Assembly (NCBI GenBank): GCA_964436045.1
Contig: CAYTBN010000036.1
Coordinates: forward strand, 1 to 64,000
Direction of reading: 5' to 3'
Source of the DNA: CAYTBN01 sp964436045
Lineage (GTDB): Bacteria > Myxococcota_A > UBA796 > UBA9615 > CAYRNR01
Length of the DNA: 64,000 nucleotides
A model generated the notes under the pieces. The model was not told the DNA's origin. It worked only from the letters and a program-made list of their open reading frames with translations, and made no database searches. The translations under genes were made by a program, and so were the position numbers. This document shows, one piece after another, positions 41,287 through 49,287 of this stretch (position 1 is its first letter; every line of letters begins with the position of its first letter).

Positions 41287-43035
41287 TTGTCCGTATCCAC
41301 GTCCCCCTGGCGGCGTGTGCCCAGGCTGGCGAGCGTCTATGCCGCCTACCAGGCCCTGGTTCTGGGCCTGACCTGGCCGGCGGTGGCGCGGTTGACCACC
41401 CACGGCATCGGCGGCGCGGACAAGGGCGGCTACGACCACCTGTGGTTCGTGTGGTGGGTCAAGCAGGCGGTGTGGACCGACGAGAAGCTCGCCCACACCA
41501 CCTTCATCCGCTACCCCGAGGGCTACGACACCTTCGACACCTTCCACAACGTGATGCACGAGGTGATCGAGCAGCCCCTGCACCTGGTGCTGCCCATCGT
41601 CGGCGTCTACAACGTCGTGATCCTGGTGGCGATGGCCCTCGCCGGCCTGTTCGCCTACCTGTGCGCGCGCCTCTACGTGGACGATCGGCCGGCGTGTTTC
41701 GTGACCGGAGTATTCTTCCTGGCCGCGCCGGTGATCTGGGGCGCGCTCAACAACGGCGAGTCCGAGCTGTCCAACTACTACTGGGTGCCGCTGGACTTCT
41801 GGCTGCTGCACCGGATGTGCGAGCGGCGGACCTGGCCATGGGCCGTGGCCACGGGGCTCGCCCTGGCGCTGAGCTGTCTCGGCTCGTGGTACTTCGGCGT
41901 CGAGATGGCGCTGTTCGCGCTGCTGTTCGTCGCGGTCCGCACGATCCAGTCCGCCCGGGCCGACGGTCTACGCACGGGTGGCCGTCAGCTGGCGGTGGGC
42001 GCGCTGGCGGCCGGGATCTGTTGTGCCGTCCTGGCGCCCCACGTGGTGACCCTGCGCGACCACCTCCACGAGGGCTTCATCTTCCTCGAGGACATCCCCA
42101 ACCTGGAGCACTTCTTCTGGCCGGGCATCGCCACGCCCGAAGCTGCGATCGGCGGCGAGCAGCGGTCCGGAGAGGTCAACTTCTACGAGATCTACTACAT
42201 CGGCTGGGTGCTGATCGGGCTGGCGGTGGTCGGCTTCATCGCCGTGCGGCTGCGGGACCGGCGGCTGTTGCTGGTGATGGCGCTGCTGTTCTTCTCGTTC
42301 TCGCTCGGGGAGTTCCTGCACACCGCCAACCAACCGCACACCATCCCTGGGTGGATCGTGCCGATGCCGATGGCGCTGCTGTACAAGCTGCGCTTTTTCC
42401 GCGGTATCCACAAAGCGTTCCGCTGGATCGTGCTGGTGCGCCTGCTGCTGGGCATCCTCGCGGCCGGCGGATTGGCGCGGCTGGCGGGGTCGGGCGGACC
42501 GCGCCGCTGGGCTGTCCACGGCGCGGCGTTGGCAATCTACCTGCTGGAGTTCGCCTTCCTCGGCATCCAGCCCGCGACCATGCCGATGGAGACCTTCCCG
42601 GCCCACGAGTCGACCATCTCGCAGGTCTACCAGACCATTGCGGACGATCCCGACGACGTGGCGGTGCTGGAGCTGCCCGCGACCCTGCACCTCAACCACA
42701 TGTCCCGCTACCTGTTCTGGCAGACCTTCCACGGCAAGCGGCTGGTGGGGCCGGTGGCACCCCACTACCCGCAGCGCATCGGTGACGCGGTCGTGCAGCA
42801 GTACGGGGAGCTGGATCTGCTGTACAGGGAAGCGGGACAGCGCAGGGGCGCCGCCGGCCCCTACCAGCAGGCTGCACGCCAACAGATCCGCGACACCGGG
42901 GTCCGCTACGTGGTCTATCACCCCGAGTTCGAAGGGCCCCTGGTGCAGGTGGAGATGGACCTCGACAGCATCCGCGCCGCGGCGGTCAGCCGGGAGGCCG
43001 CGGACGATGGGACCGAGCTATGGGTACTGTACTGA
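41287..43035 (+). CDS. GT-C-like polytopic membrane protein (pair 3, copy b)
   Basis: A 582-aa paralogue of 33866-35608, similar along the whole length (loop 1 GGADKGGYDHLWFVWW with Asp45 and Asp50; FDTFHNVMHEVIEQPLHL; NNGESELSNYYWVP; NLEHFFWP; FRGIHKAFRWIVLVRLLLGILAAGGLARL; final DLDSIRAAAVSRE). TTG start at 41287 has GAGGGG with 8-base spacing. It overlaps the next gene by 16 bases. Unlike copy a it has no UPF0104 partner next to it. Confidence 0.75.
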   Translation: MSVSTSPWRRVPRLASVYAAYQALVLGLTWPAVARLTTHGIGGADKGGYDHLWFVWWVKQAVWTDEKLAHTTFIRYPEGYDTFDTFHNVMHEVIEQPLHLVLPIVGVYNVVILVAMALAGLFAYLCARLYVDDRPACFVTGVFFLAAPVIWGALNNGESELSNYYWVPLDFWLLHRMCERRTWPWAVATGLALALSCLGSWYFGVEMALFALLFVAVRTIQSARADGLRTGGRQLAVGALAAGICCAVLAPHVVTLRDHLHEGFIFLEDIPNLEHFFWPGIATPEAAIGGEQRSGEVNFYEIYYIGWVLIGLAVVGFIAVRLRDRRLLLVMALLFFSFSLGEFLHTANQPHTIPGWIVPMPMALLYKLRFFRGIHKAFRWIVLVRLLLGILAAGGLARLAGSGGPRRWAVHGAALAIYLLEFAFLGIQPATMPMETFPAHESTISQVYQTIADDPDDVAVLELPATLHLNHMSRYLFWQTFHGKRLVGPVAPHYPQRIGDAVVQQYGELDLLYREAGQRRGAAGPYQQAARQQIRDTGVRYVVYHPEFEGPLVQVEMDLDSIRAAAVSREAADDGTELWVLY

Positions 43036-44861
43036 GCCGGGCCGGTGTGGCCGCCCTGCTGGTCACGCCCACGGCGGTCATGTGTTCCCGCGCCATCGGT
43101 CGCGGCGACGTGTTGCTGGGGGCCTGCCGCGGCGAGGACAACTACCGGTTCTGGAACTACTGGATCGCGGGCCATCAGTGGCTGAGCGAGGGCCGCCTGC
43201 TGTCCACAGCGATGCTCGATTGGCCCAACGGCCAGACCTACTTCCCCACCGATCCGCTCAACACCTTGGTGTTCATCGCCGTGCAGTGGCTGGGCGGACC
43301 GCTGACCGCCTACAACACCGTCGTCGCCCTGCAGATCCTGATGATGACGGTCGGCGTGGCGCTGCTGGCGCGCACGTTCGGCGCCCACCCGCTGCTGGCG
43401 GCCGGAACCGCGGCGGCGGCGACGATGATGCCCCAGCTCAACGGCATCCTGGCGTCCGGGCTGGTGGACCAGGCGACGGTGGGGCTGTGCGCGCTGACCG
43501 TTGCCACGCTGGTACGGCTGCTGCGGCAGCCGGGTGCCGCCCGCCTGGTCGCTCTGGTGGCCTGCGGTGCCGCGCTGCTGCTGTCCAGCCCCAACCTCAG
43601 CGCGGTGATGGCGCTGCTGATGGGGCCCCCGACCCTCGTCTGGCTGGCCGTGCGCGGCCGGGGTCGGCGCCTGTGGACGCTGGCGGCCGGGGCGCTGATC
43701 GGACTGATCGGCGCGGGTGAGATGTCCCTGCTGAGAGCCGTCGAGTCGACGGAGGGGCGGCGGGTCGACAAGTTCGACGATCTCGATCCCGAACGTCCGC
43801 CCCCGCCGGTCATGATGGAGAACGAATCGGGGTCCGGGCTGTGCCAGGGTTACGACTGCCCCGCCGCGTGCGAAGGCCCACGGTTGACCCGGCTGGTGCG
43901 CTCCGCCGACGCGCCCAGCGCCGGGGAGCTGGGGCTGTTTCCCCCCGACACGCTGAAGCAATGCGTGGGGGTGAATTACCTGGAGTACTGCCCGGCGCTC
44001 GGACCGGGCGCGGCCCCCGCGGACCGGGAGACCACCTCGCTCATGCTGCAGCTGGTCAACCACAGCCCGATCCGCGCCCCGGTCTGGCCCCTGGCCCTGC
44101 TGCTGCTGGTGTGCCTGGCTGCGGCGCCGCGGCGCACGGCCCCCTGGCTGGGTCTGGCGGCCCTGTTCTGGTGGCTCTCGTCGGCCGACCAGGGGCTGGT
44201 CCCGATCCCCCCCACCGGGCTGAGCATGCAGTCGTGCAATGTGTTCGCAGCGGTGCCGGGGATGGGCTGGTTCCACACCTACCGGGCGTTCGGCGTGCTG
44301 GCGTGTGCCGCCTGGGGTGTGGCCGTCGCAGTCGGGCTGAGCGTGCTGCTGGAGCGGCTGCGCCCCCGATGGCCGGCGTTGGCGGCTGGCGCCCTCGCCA
44401 TTGTCGCGGGCCTGGCCCTGGTCTTGGCCGGCGTGCGGGCGTCACCCGTCGATCCGATCCTACCGGTAACGCGGCTACCGATGTACGCACCCCACTGGCA
44501 GGAGGCGCTGGGTGACGACGACACACCGGTGCTCGTCATCCCGCTGTCGTTGCACTACACGTATATCCTCCAGGTGTTCCATGGCCGCCCGACCACCCTG
44601 ACCTTCAACAATCACGAGCGGCTGTCCAGCGACTGGCAGCTTCCCAGGCTGATGGCCGAGGACATCGTGCCGCGGGCGGGGACCGTGGCCAAGCTGGTCG
44701 AGAAGACCGACTACGGGGCGGTCGTGTTGCTGCCCGGGCTGATGGACGCCAAGGCCGCAGAGCTGTTGATCGAACAGATGGAGACGGTGTTCGGCCCGCC
44801 GCTGGAGCTGTCGGGGCCAGCGCTGGTGTACCGGGTCGACCGGAGCCACGCCGGTCCCTGA
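43020..44861 (+). CDS. GT-C-like polytopic membrane protein (pair 2, copy b)
   Basis: A 613-aa protein with ~11 TM segments, paralogous to 24909-26747. The first loop has ACRGEDNYRFWNYW (Glu39-Asp40) and YFPTDPLNTLV. A Cys-rich loop (LCQGYDCPAACEG, QCVGVNYLEYC) around residues 275-330 probably faces the periplasm. ATG at 43020 lies inside the previous gene (16-base overlap), giving tight coupling to GT-C pair 3b. Its TGA abuts the stop of the convergent SGNH 10 gene as TGATCA. Confidence 0.72.
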   Translation: MGTVLSRAGVAALLVTPTAVMCSRAIGRGDVLLGACRGEDNYRFWNYWIAGHQWLSEGRLLSTAMLDWPNGQTYFPTDPLNTLVFIAVQWLGGPLTAYNTVVALQILMMTVGVALLARTFGAHPLLAAGTAAAATMMPQLNGILASGLVDQATVGLCALTVATLVRLLRQPGAARLVALVACGAALLLSSPNLSAVMALLMGPPTLVWLAVRGRGRRLWTLAAGALIGLIGAGEMSLLRAVESTEGRRVDKFDDLDPERPPPPVMMENESGSGLCQGYDCPAACEGPRLTRLVRSADAPSAGELGLFPPDTLKQCVGVNYLEYCPALGPGAAPADRETTSLMLQLVNHSPIRAPVWPLALLLLVCLAAAPRRTAPWLGLAALFWWLSSADQGLVPIPPTGLSMQSCNVFAAVPGMGWFHTYRAFGVLACAAWGVAVAVGLSVLLERLRPRWPALAAGALAIVAGLALVLAGVRASPVDPILPVTRLPMYAPHWQEALGDDDTPVLVIPLSLHYTYILQVFHGRPTTLTFNNHERLSSDWQLPRLMAEDIVPRAGTVAKLVEKTDYGAVVLLPGLMDAKAAELLIEQMETVFGPPLELSGPALVYRVDRSHAGP

Positions 44862-45872
44862 TCAGCGGGGTCTGTCCGCGGTCTCGACCAGCGGCAGCAA
44901 CGCCTCGGCCGCCAGCCGGTGTCCCAAAGCGCTCGGGTGCTCGTCGAAGCGCGAGACCGCCAGATCCCGTCCCGGGTGCTCGGCGTACACCTCCAGCAGA
45001 TCGACCACGGGCACGCCGAGCCCGGCGAACAGCTCCCGCATCGCCCGGTGGGCCTCGACGCCCTCCGGAGGGTATCGATCGACGATGCTGGGGAAGGGGA
45101 ACATCGCGGCCACGATCCAGCGGTTCCCCTCCCGCGCGAGATCGGCGAGCTGCTCCAACTCCGCGCGGTGGCGCGCCGCCCGCTCCGGCTCGACCAGCAG
45201 CCGGAACAGGGTCGCGTGGTAGTCGGACTGGGCCTCTCCGATCCCCCCCAGACGCAGCTGCCCGCCGTGCAGGTACAGGAAGTTGAACGCCACCGAGCTC
45301 CGGTACAGGACGCCGATCAGCCCCCGCGGCGGGACCGGCGGCGGGGCGGTCGCCTCGGGGAACGCGTCGTGGGCGCCGATGTCGTTGAGGAACCACGCCA
45401 GCACCGTGCCGTCGAACTCGTACTGCCGGCTCTGCTCGCGGAAGCGCCGCAACTCGTCGGCGGTCTCCGACCCGCGCTGGGCGAAGTTGAGCACCTCGAC
45501 GCCGCCGTCCGGGCCCGAGCCCGCCAGCCCCTCCTGGAGTAGCGCGGCGAATGTCTGCTCGCGGTCGACGCCGTTGCCGAAGGCGAACGAGTCGCCGACC
45601 ACCGCGATCCGACGGCCGATCCCCGGCGGCCGGGCCAGCGCGTACTCGTAGTCGGCCCGGAACGCCTGCGTGTTCGTGCGCACGTGGCCCGCTTCCCAGC
45701 GCCGGGAGAGCAGCGACTCGTGCTTCAGCGTGGGTTTGTCGTACAGCCGCAAGCCGATCTCGGCGACGGCCGCGCACAGCCCCAGCGCCAGGACCACGGC
45801 CCCCAGCCGGAAGCCCAGCGCGCGCAACCACCTCCCGCGGCCTTTCCCGCGGCTCACTCCCTCGGTTCCCAT
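44862..45872 (-). CDS. Membrane-anchored SGNH hydrolase (island SGNH 10)
   Basis: A 336-aa SGNH hydrolase; TM helix ~residues 20-40, cap with RTNTQAFRADYEY. Blocks: VVGDSFAFGNG (Ser95), LNFAQRGSETAD, FLNDIGAHD (Asn block) and RFDEHPSALG (Asp310, His312; D-x-H spacing like SGNH 9). Transcribed towards the GT-C genes and ending at the shared TGATCA. It marks the right edge of the island. Confidence 0.82.
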   Translation of the reverse strand: MGTEGVSRGKGRGRWLRALGFRLGAVVLALGLCAAVAEIGLRLYDKPTLKHESLLSRRWEAGHVRTNTQAFRADYEYALARPPGIGRRIAVVGDSFAFGNGVDREQTFAALLQEGLAGSGPDGGVEVLNFAQRGSETADELRRFREQSRQYEFDGTVLAWFLNDIGAHDAFPEATAPPPVPPRGLIGVLYRSSVAFNFLYLHGGQLRLGGIGEAQSDYHATLFRLLVEPERAARHRAELEQLADLAREGNRWIVAAMFPFPSIVDRYPPEGVEAHRAMRELFAGLGVPVVDLLEVYAEHPGRDLAVSRFDEHPSALGHRLAAEALLPLVETADRPR

Positions 45873-45934
45873 CCCGCTACCCTACCCGCTCCGCGTCGTC
45901 CCGGCACGCCGGTCGCCGTCCATCCCCCCGTGGG

Positions 45935-45940
45935 TATAAT
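45935..45940 (+). promoter_or_regulatory. -10 element (TATAAT)
   Basis: A perfect TATAAT, rare in this GC-rich DNA, sits 38-43 bases before the ATG at 45978. No TTGACA is visible upstream. Confidence 0.45.
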
Positions 45941-45977
45941 CATGGACCCATACCAGAGCCTCGATTGGAAGCACCAC

Positions 45978-46846
45978 ATGGACCATGTTCCCGGGGAGTC
46001 CATTTGCGCACCGCGGATCGTCCTGGTCGTGGTGGCGCTGCTGCCGCTGCTCACCCCCGCGCCGTCCGCCCGCGCCGGGTGCTCGTCGGATGACGATTGC
46101 AAGGGCAGCCGGGTCTGCGTCGAGGGATCGTGTGTCGAGGCGGCCGTGGCCGATCTGGTCTGCCAGGACAGCTCGGAGTGCGGGGGCGGGGAGGTCTGTG
46201 TCGCGTCGTTGTGCTACCCGGTGCTTCCGGGCAAGGAGTACATCCTGACCTCCGACCCGGACGCGTCTTTTACCCAGCAGCGCCTGAAGACCGCCCGCGG
46301 CAGGCTCGCGGCGGGCTTCGTCGTCGGGCTGTCGGGATTCGGCCTGACCTACGCCGCCATGGCGGCTCGCTACTCCGAGAACGTGCCGGCTGCTTACACC
46401 TTCGCCCTCGTCGGGATCGGGCTGATCGGGGCAGGCGTGCCGCTGGCGTCGACCGGCGGCAAGCCGGCGCGGGAGGCGGTCCGGCGGATGGGACTGACAC
46501 CGCCGAACATGGCCACGAGGGTCGTCGCCTGGGCCTTCTGGGGCGTGGGACTGCTCGTCGGCGGGGCGGGGTTCGGCAACGGCGCCAACATGATCCATTA
46601 CGGGTTCATCGAGGAGGGGCTCGGTCACATCTCCATGGGCGCGAGCGCGGCCGGCGTCCTGGGGCCATCGGGTTGATCATGATGGCCTACGACGTCCGCG
46701 CGTGTCGCAAGCGCATCACCAACCGCTACGAGTTCGTCGACGATCCGCGGGTGAGCGAGCTGGACAGGCCCGACAAGCTGCAGGCGATGCCGACGTTCGC
46801 GATAACCCCGGGAGGCGCGGTGGTCGGCCTCTCCGGTCTGTGGTAG
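45978..46846 (+). CDS. Cys-rich exported membrane protein, frameshifted (copy a)
   Basis: Paralogue of 46852-47688. Exported N-terminus (LVVVALLPLL...SARA), two Cys units of the C-x3-DDC-x-G-x2-C-x2-G-x-C type, then about four TM segments. The frame breaks at the G run near 46664-46667: one frame stops at 46676, while the next frame continues as GLIMMAYDVRACRK...GGAVVGLSGLW to 46846. One extra G would restore it. The start is also doubtful. ATG at 45978 gives an acidic n-region; TTG at 46004 has GGGGAG at good spacing and would fit if one G near 46014 were extra. Real pseudogene or consensus errors. Function unknown. Confidence 0.6.
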
Positions 46847-46851
46847 CCGCC

Positions 46852-47688
46852 GTGCGCCAGCAAACCTCCATTCTCCTCGTGGGCCTGGGCCTGATGTCCC
46901 TGGCCGGTCCCGCCCGGGCGACCGACTGCACCAAGGACACCGACTGCCCGGGAGAGCTGGTCTGCGACGACGGGCAATGCGTGGATCCCGCCCCCGCTTG
47001 CGAATCGAACTCGGACTGCCAGGGCGGGCAACTGTGCGTCCAGGGGGTCTGCGTGGACATGGTCGCCGGGGGCGCCGTGTTCCTCACCGAGGACGAGGAG
47101 GAGCGCCTGGACAACCGGCTCGATGGGGTGCGGGTGGTCTGCGTCCTGGGGGGGTGGGCGACCTGGATGGCGCCCGCGGGCTTCCTCGCCGCCTCCGTAC
47201 TCTCGGGCTACGACGAGGACTACCGGATGATGGCCCTCGGGTTCGCCCTGGGCGGGATCGGCATGCTGGCGCTCGGGGCGCCGGTGATGACCGCGTCCGG
47301 GACCATGATCCGGAGGATCACCGACGACCTCGGCCTCCCCCAGCGGCAGCTGGCGCTGCGCACCGTGGGCTGGGTGTTCACCGGGGTGACCCTGGGGCTG
47401 GCGGCGGTCGGCACGATCGCCATCGCCGTCGAGCCGGACTGGGTGAGCGGGAGCCCCGGACGACGGGTCGTGGCAGCGACGCTACCCCTGACGATGCTGA
47501 CAACCATCCCCGCGGCGATCCTGCTGGGGCTGGACGTGGGCAAGCGCCGCAAGCACCTGATCGATCACGTTCGCGTCGTGACACCGAGGTTCGGTTCCGC
47601 GGACCGCCCAGCGCCCGGGATCACCCTGATTCCGCTGGTGGCGCTCTCCCCGGACTCCGCCACGCTGGGGATCGCGGGGCGCTGGTAG
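46852..47688 (+). CDS. Cys-rich exported membrane protein (copy b)
   Basis: A 278-aa intact paralogue of the preceding gene. Signal peptide ends ARA; two Cys modules (CTKDTDCPGELVCDDGQC and CESNSDCQGGQLCVQGVC, residues ~27-70), like small disulfide-rich modules common in myxobacterial surface proteins; then an acidic linker and four TM segments (about residues 95-245) and a cytosolic tail ending GIAGRW. GTG at 46852 follows the previous stop by 5 bases; a GTG at 46840 overlapping that stop is also possible. Tandem duplication is evident; role unknown. Confidence 0.68.
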   Translation: MRQQTSILLVGLGLMSLAGPARATDCTKDTDCPGELVCDDGQCVDPAPACESNSDCQGGQLCVQGVCVDMVAGGAVFLTEDEEERLDNRLDGVRVVCVLGGWATWMAPAGFLAASVLSGYDEDYRMMALGFALGGIGMLALGAPVMTASGTMIRRITDDLGLPQRQLALRTVGWVFTGVTLGLAAVGTIAIAVEPDWVSGSPGRRVVAATLPLTMLTTIPAAILLGLDVGKRRKHLIDHVRVVTPRFGSADRPAPGITLIPLVALSPDSATLGIAGRW

Positions 47689-47693
47689 CCGGG

Positions 47694-49139
47694 TCAGAGT
47701 AATCCCACCAGCGGCGCGACGCCGAACATCAGCGCCGTCATCACCACCACCCACAGGGCGCTGATCGTCGCGCCCGGGCCCAGCATGTCGAACATCCGGT
47801 AGTAGCCCGCGCGGTAGGTCAGCAGGGGGACTGCGTCCAGGGGCAGCAGGAAGGCGCAGGAGGCGGTGAACGCCACCGGCAGCACGCAGATCGCGGGGTG
47901 GACGCCCAGCTTCAGCGCCAGCGCCGCCACCGGAGGGATCAGCACCACATTGACCACCGGGGCGATGGGCAGCGGCAGGTGGATCAGCACCGTGACGACG
48001 CCGATCAGCGCGATCACCGCCACCAGCGGCCAGGTCTGGATGCCGCCCATGGTCATCGACACCAGCCAGTTGGCCAGGCCGGTGTCCATGCTTGCCGCCC
48101 CCAGCGAGGTCACCCCGCCGATCATGAACAAGGTGTTCCAGCCGATGAACCGTTCGGCGCGGGTCCATTCCATCAACCGGACACCGGGCAGGAAGGTCAC
48201 GATCGCGCCGCAGAGGGCGACGATGGTCAGGTCCAGCGCCACGACCCAGCTGCCGGCGACCCACAGCACGACCATCACCGCCAGGATGACGATCACCTTC
48301 CACTCGTCGGCGCCGATGGGCCCCAGGTCTTGCCGTTCCCGCGCCACGTCCCCGGTGTCGCCGACGCTGTCCAGCTCGGGGGGGTGGAAGCGCAGCATCG
48401 CCCACCACGCGGCGGGCACCAGTACCAGCACCATCGGGACGCCCAGGGCCATCCACTGGACGAACGTCACCCGGATCCCCAGGTCGTGCTCCGCCGAGAA
48501 CCGGTGCAGCAGGTCCAGCCCGATGACGTTGACCGAGCTGCCCGCCGGAGTCGCCACGCCGCCGATCAGCGCCGCGATGGGGATCCCCATCATCACGGCC
48601 TTGCCGAAGCGCGAGGTTCCCGGCTTCACCCCGGCCCGGGACAGCACCCCCAGGCCCACCGCCATGAACACGGCGCAGGCGGGGACGTCGGACATGATCG
48701 AAGATACGGCCGCGGTGCCCGCCATCAGCGCCAGCAGCACCCGCCGCGGGTTCGTGCCGGCCCGGGTCAGCAGCGCCAGCGCGAACCGCCGATCGAGCCC
48801 GGTGTGGACCACCACCCCGGCGATGACGAACATCGCCACCACGAAGAAGAACACCTTGGACATGAAGGCGCCGAGCGCGCCGTCCAGCGGGACCACCCCC
48901 AGCAGGGGCTGGAGCACCACCGCCAGCAGGGCCGTGACCGCCACCGGAATCGCCTCGGTGGCCCACAGCGCCACGCACAGGGCGAAGATCGCACCCAGGT
49001 TGCGGGCCGCGGGCGAGAGCCCCCCCGCCGCCTCACCGCCGCCCAGCGGCAGCTGCGTGATCACCGCCGCCGCCGCGATCCCGACGATCAGGATCCCGAC
49101 CGATCGCCCGCTGCCCCGCTTCGGCTCCTCCCCGGTCAT
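47694..49139 (-). CDS. DASS family (SLC13-type) anion:sodium symporter
   Basis: A 481-aa transporter of the divalent anion:Na+ symporter family, which imports dicarboxylates, sulfate or similar anions. It has ~12 hydrophobic segments and two hairpin-like repeats: SSIMSDVPACAVFM / GGVATPAGSSVNVIG in the first half and a matching FTASCAFLLPLDAVP in the second. The usual SNT triplets are altered (SSV, TAS), so substrate and coupling ion are uncertain. ATG at 49139 has no ribosome site; a TAGGAT -10 ends 6 bases before it, implying a leaderless mRNA. Confidence 0.88.
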   Translation of the reverse strand: MTGEEPKRGSGRSVGILIVGIAAAAVITQLPLGGGEAAGGLSPAARNLGAIFALCVALWATEAIPVAVTALLAVVLQPLLGVVPLDGALGAFMSKVFFFVVAMFVIAGVVVHTGLDRRFALALLTRAGTNPRRVLLALMAGTAAVSSIMSDVPACAVFMAVGLGVLSRAGVKPGTSRFGKAVMMGIPIAALIGGVATPAGSSVNVIGLDLLHRFSAEHDLGIRVTFVQWMALGVPMVLVLVPAAWWAMLRFHPPELDSVGDTGDVARERQDLGPIGADEWKVIVILAVMVVLWVAGSWVVALDLTIVALCGAIVTFLPGVRLMEWTRAERFIGWNTLFMIGGVTSLGAASMDTGLANWLVSMTMGGIQTWPLVAVIALIGVVTVLIHLPLPIAPVVNVVLIPPVAALALKLGVHPAICVLPVAFTASCAFLLPLDAVPLLTYRAGYYRMFDMLGPGATISALWVVVMTALMFGVAPLVGLL

Positions 49140-49145
49140 CGGGCC

Positions 49146-49151
49146 ATCCTA
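49146..49151 (-). promoter_or_regulatory. -10 element (TAGGAT) of a probable leaderless transcript
   Basis: TAGGAT on the minus strand ends 6 bases before the ATG at 49139, the same spacing as at 8901 and 56777. Confidence 0.5.
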
Positions 49152-49287
49152 GCTCGTCTCCATCCCGAAATGCGGGATGGAGACTGCGGAGTTCCCCACG
49201 GCTCGGAGTTTCCCCTGTGGCCGCGTATGATATCCCGGAGCAGACGAGCGCTGCCAGCGTCCGAACAACATCCTGGGAGGGAACCCA

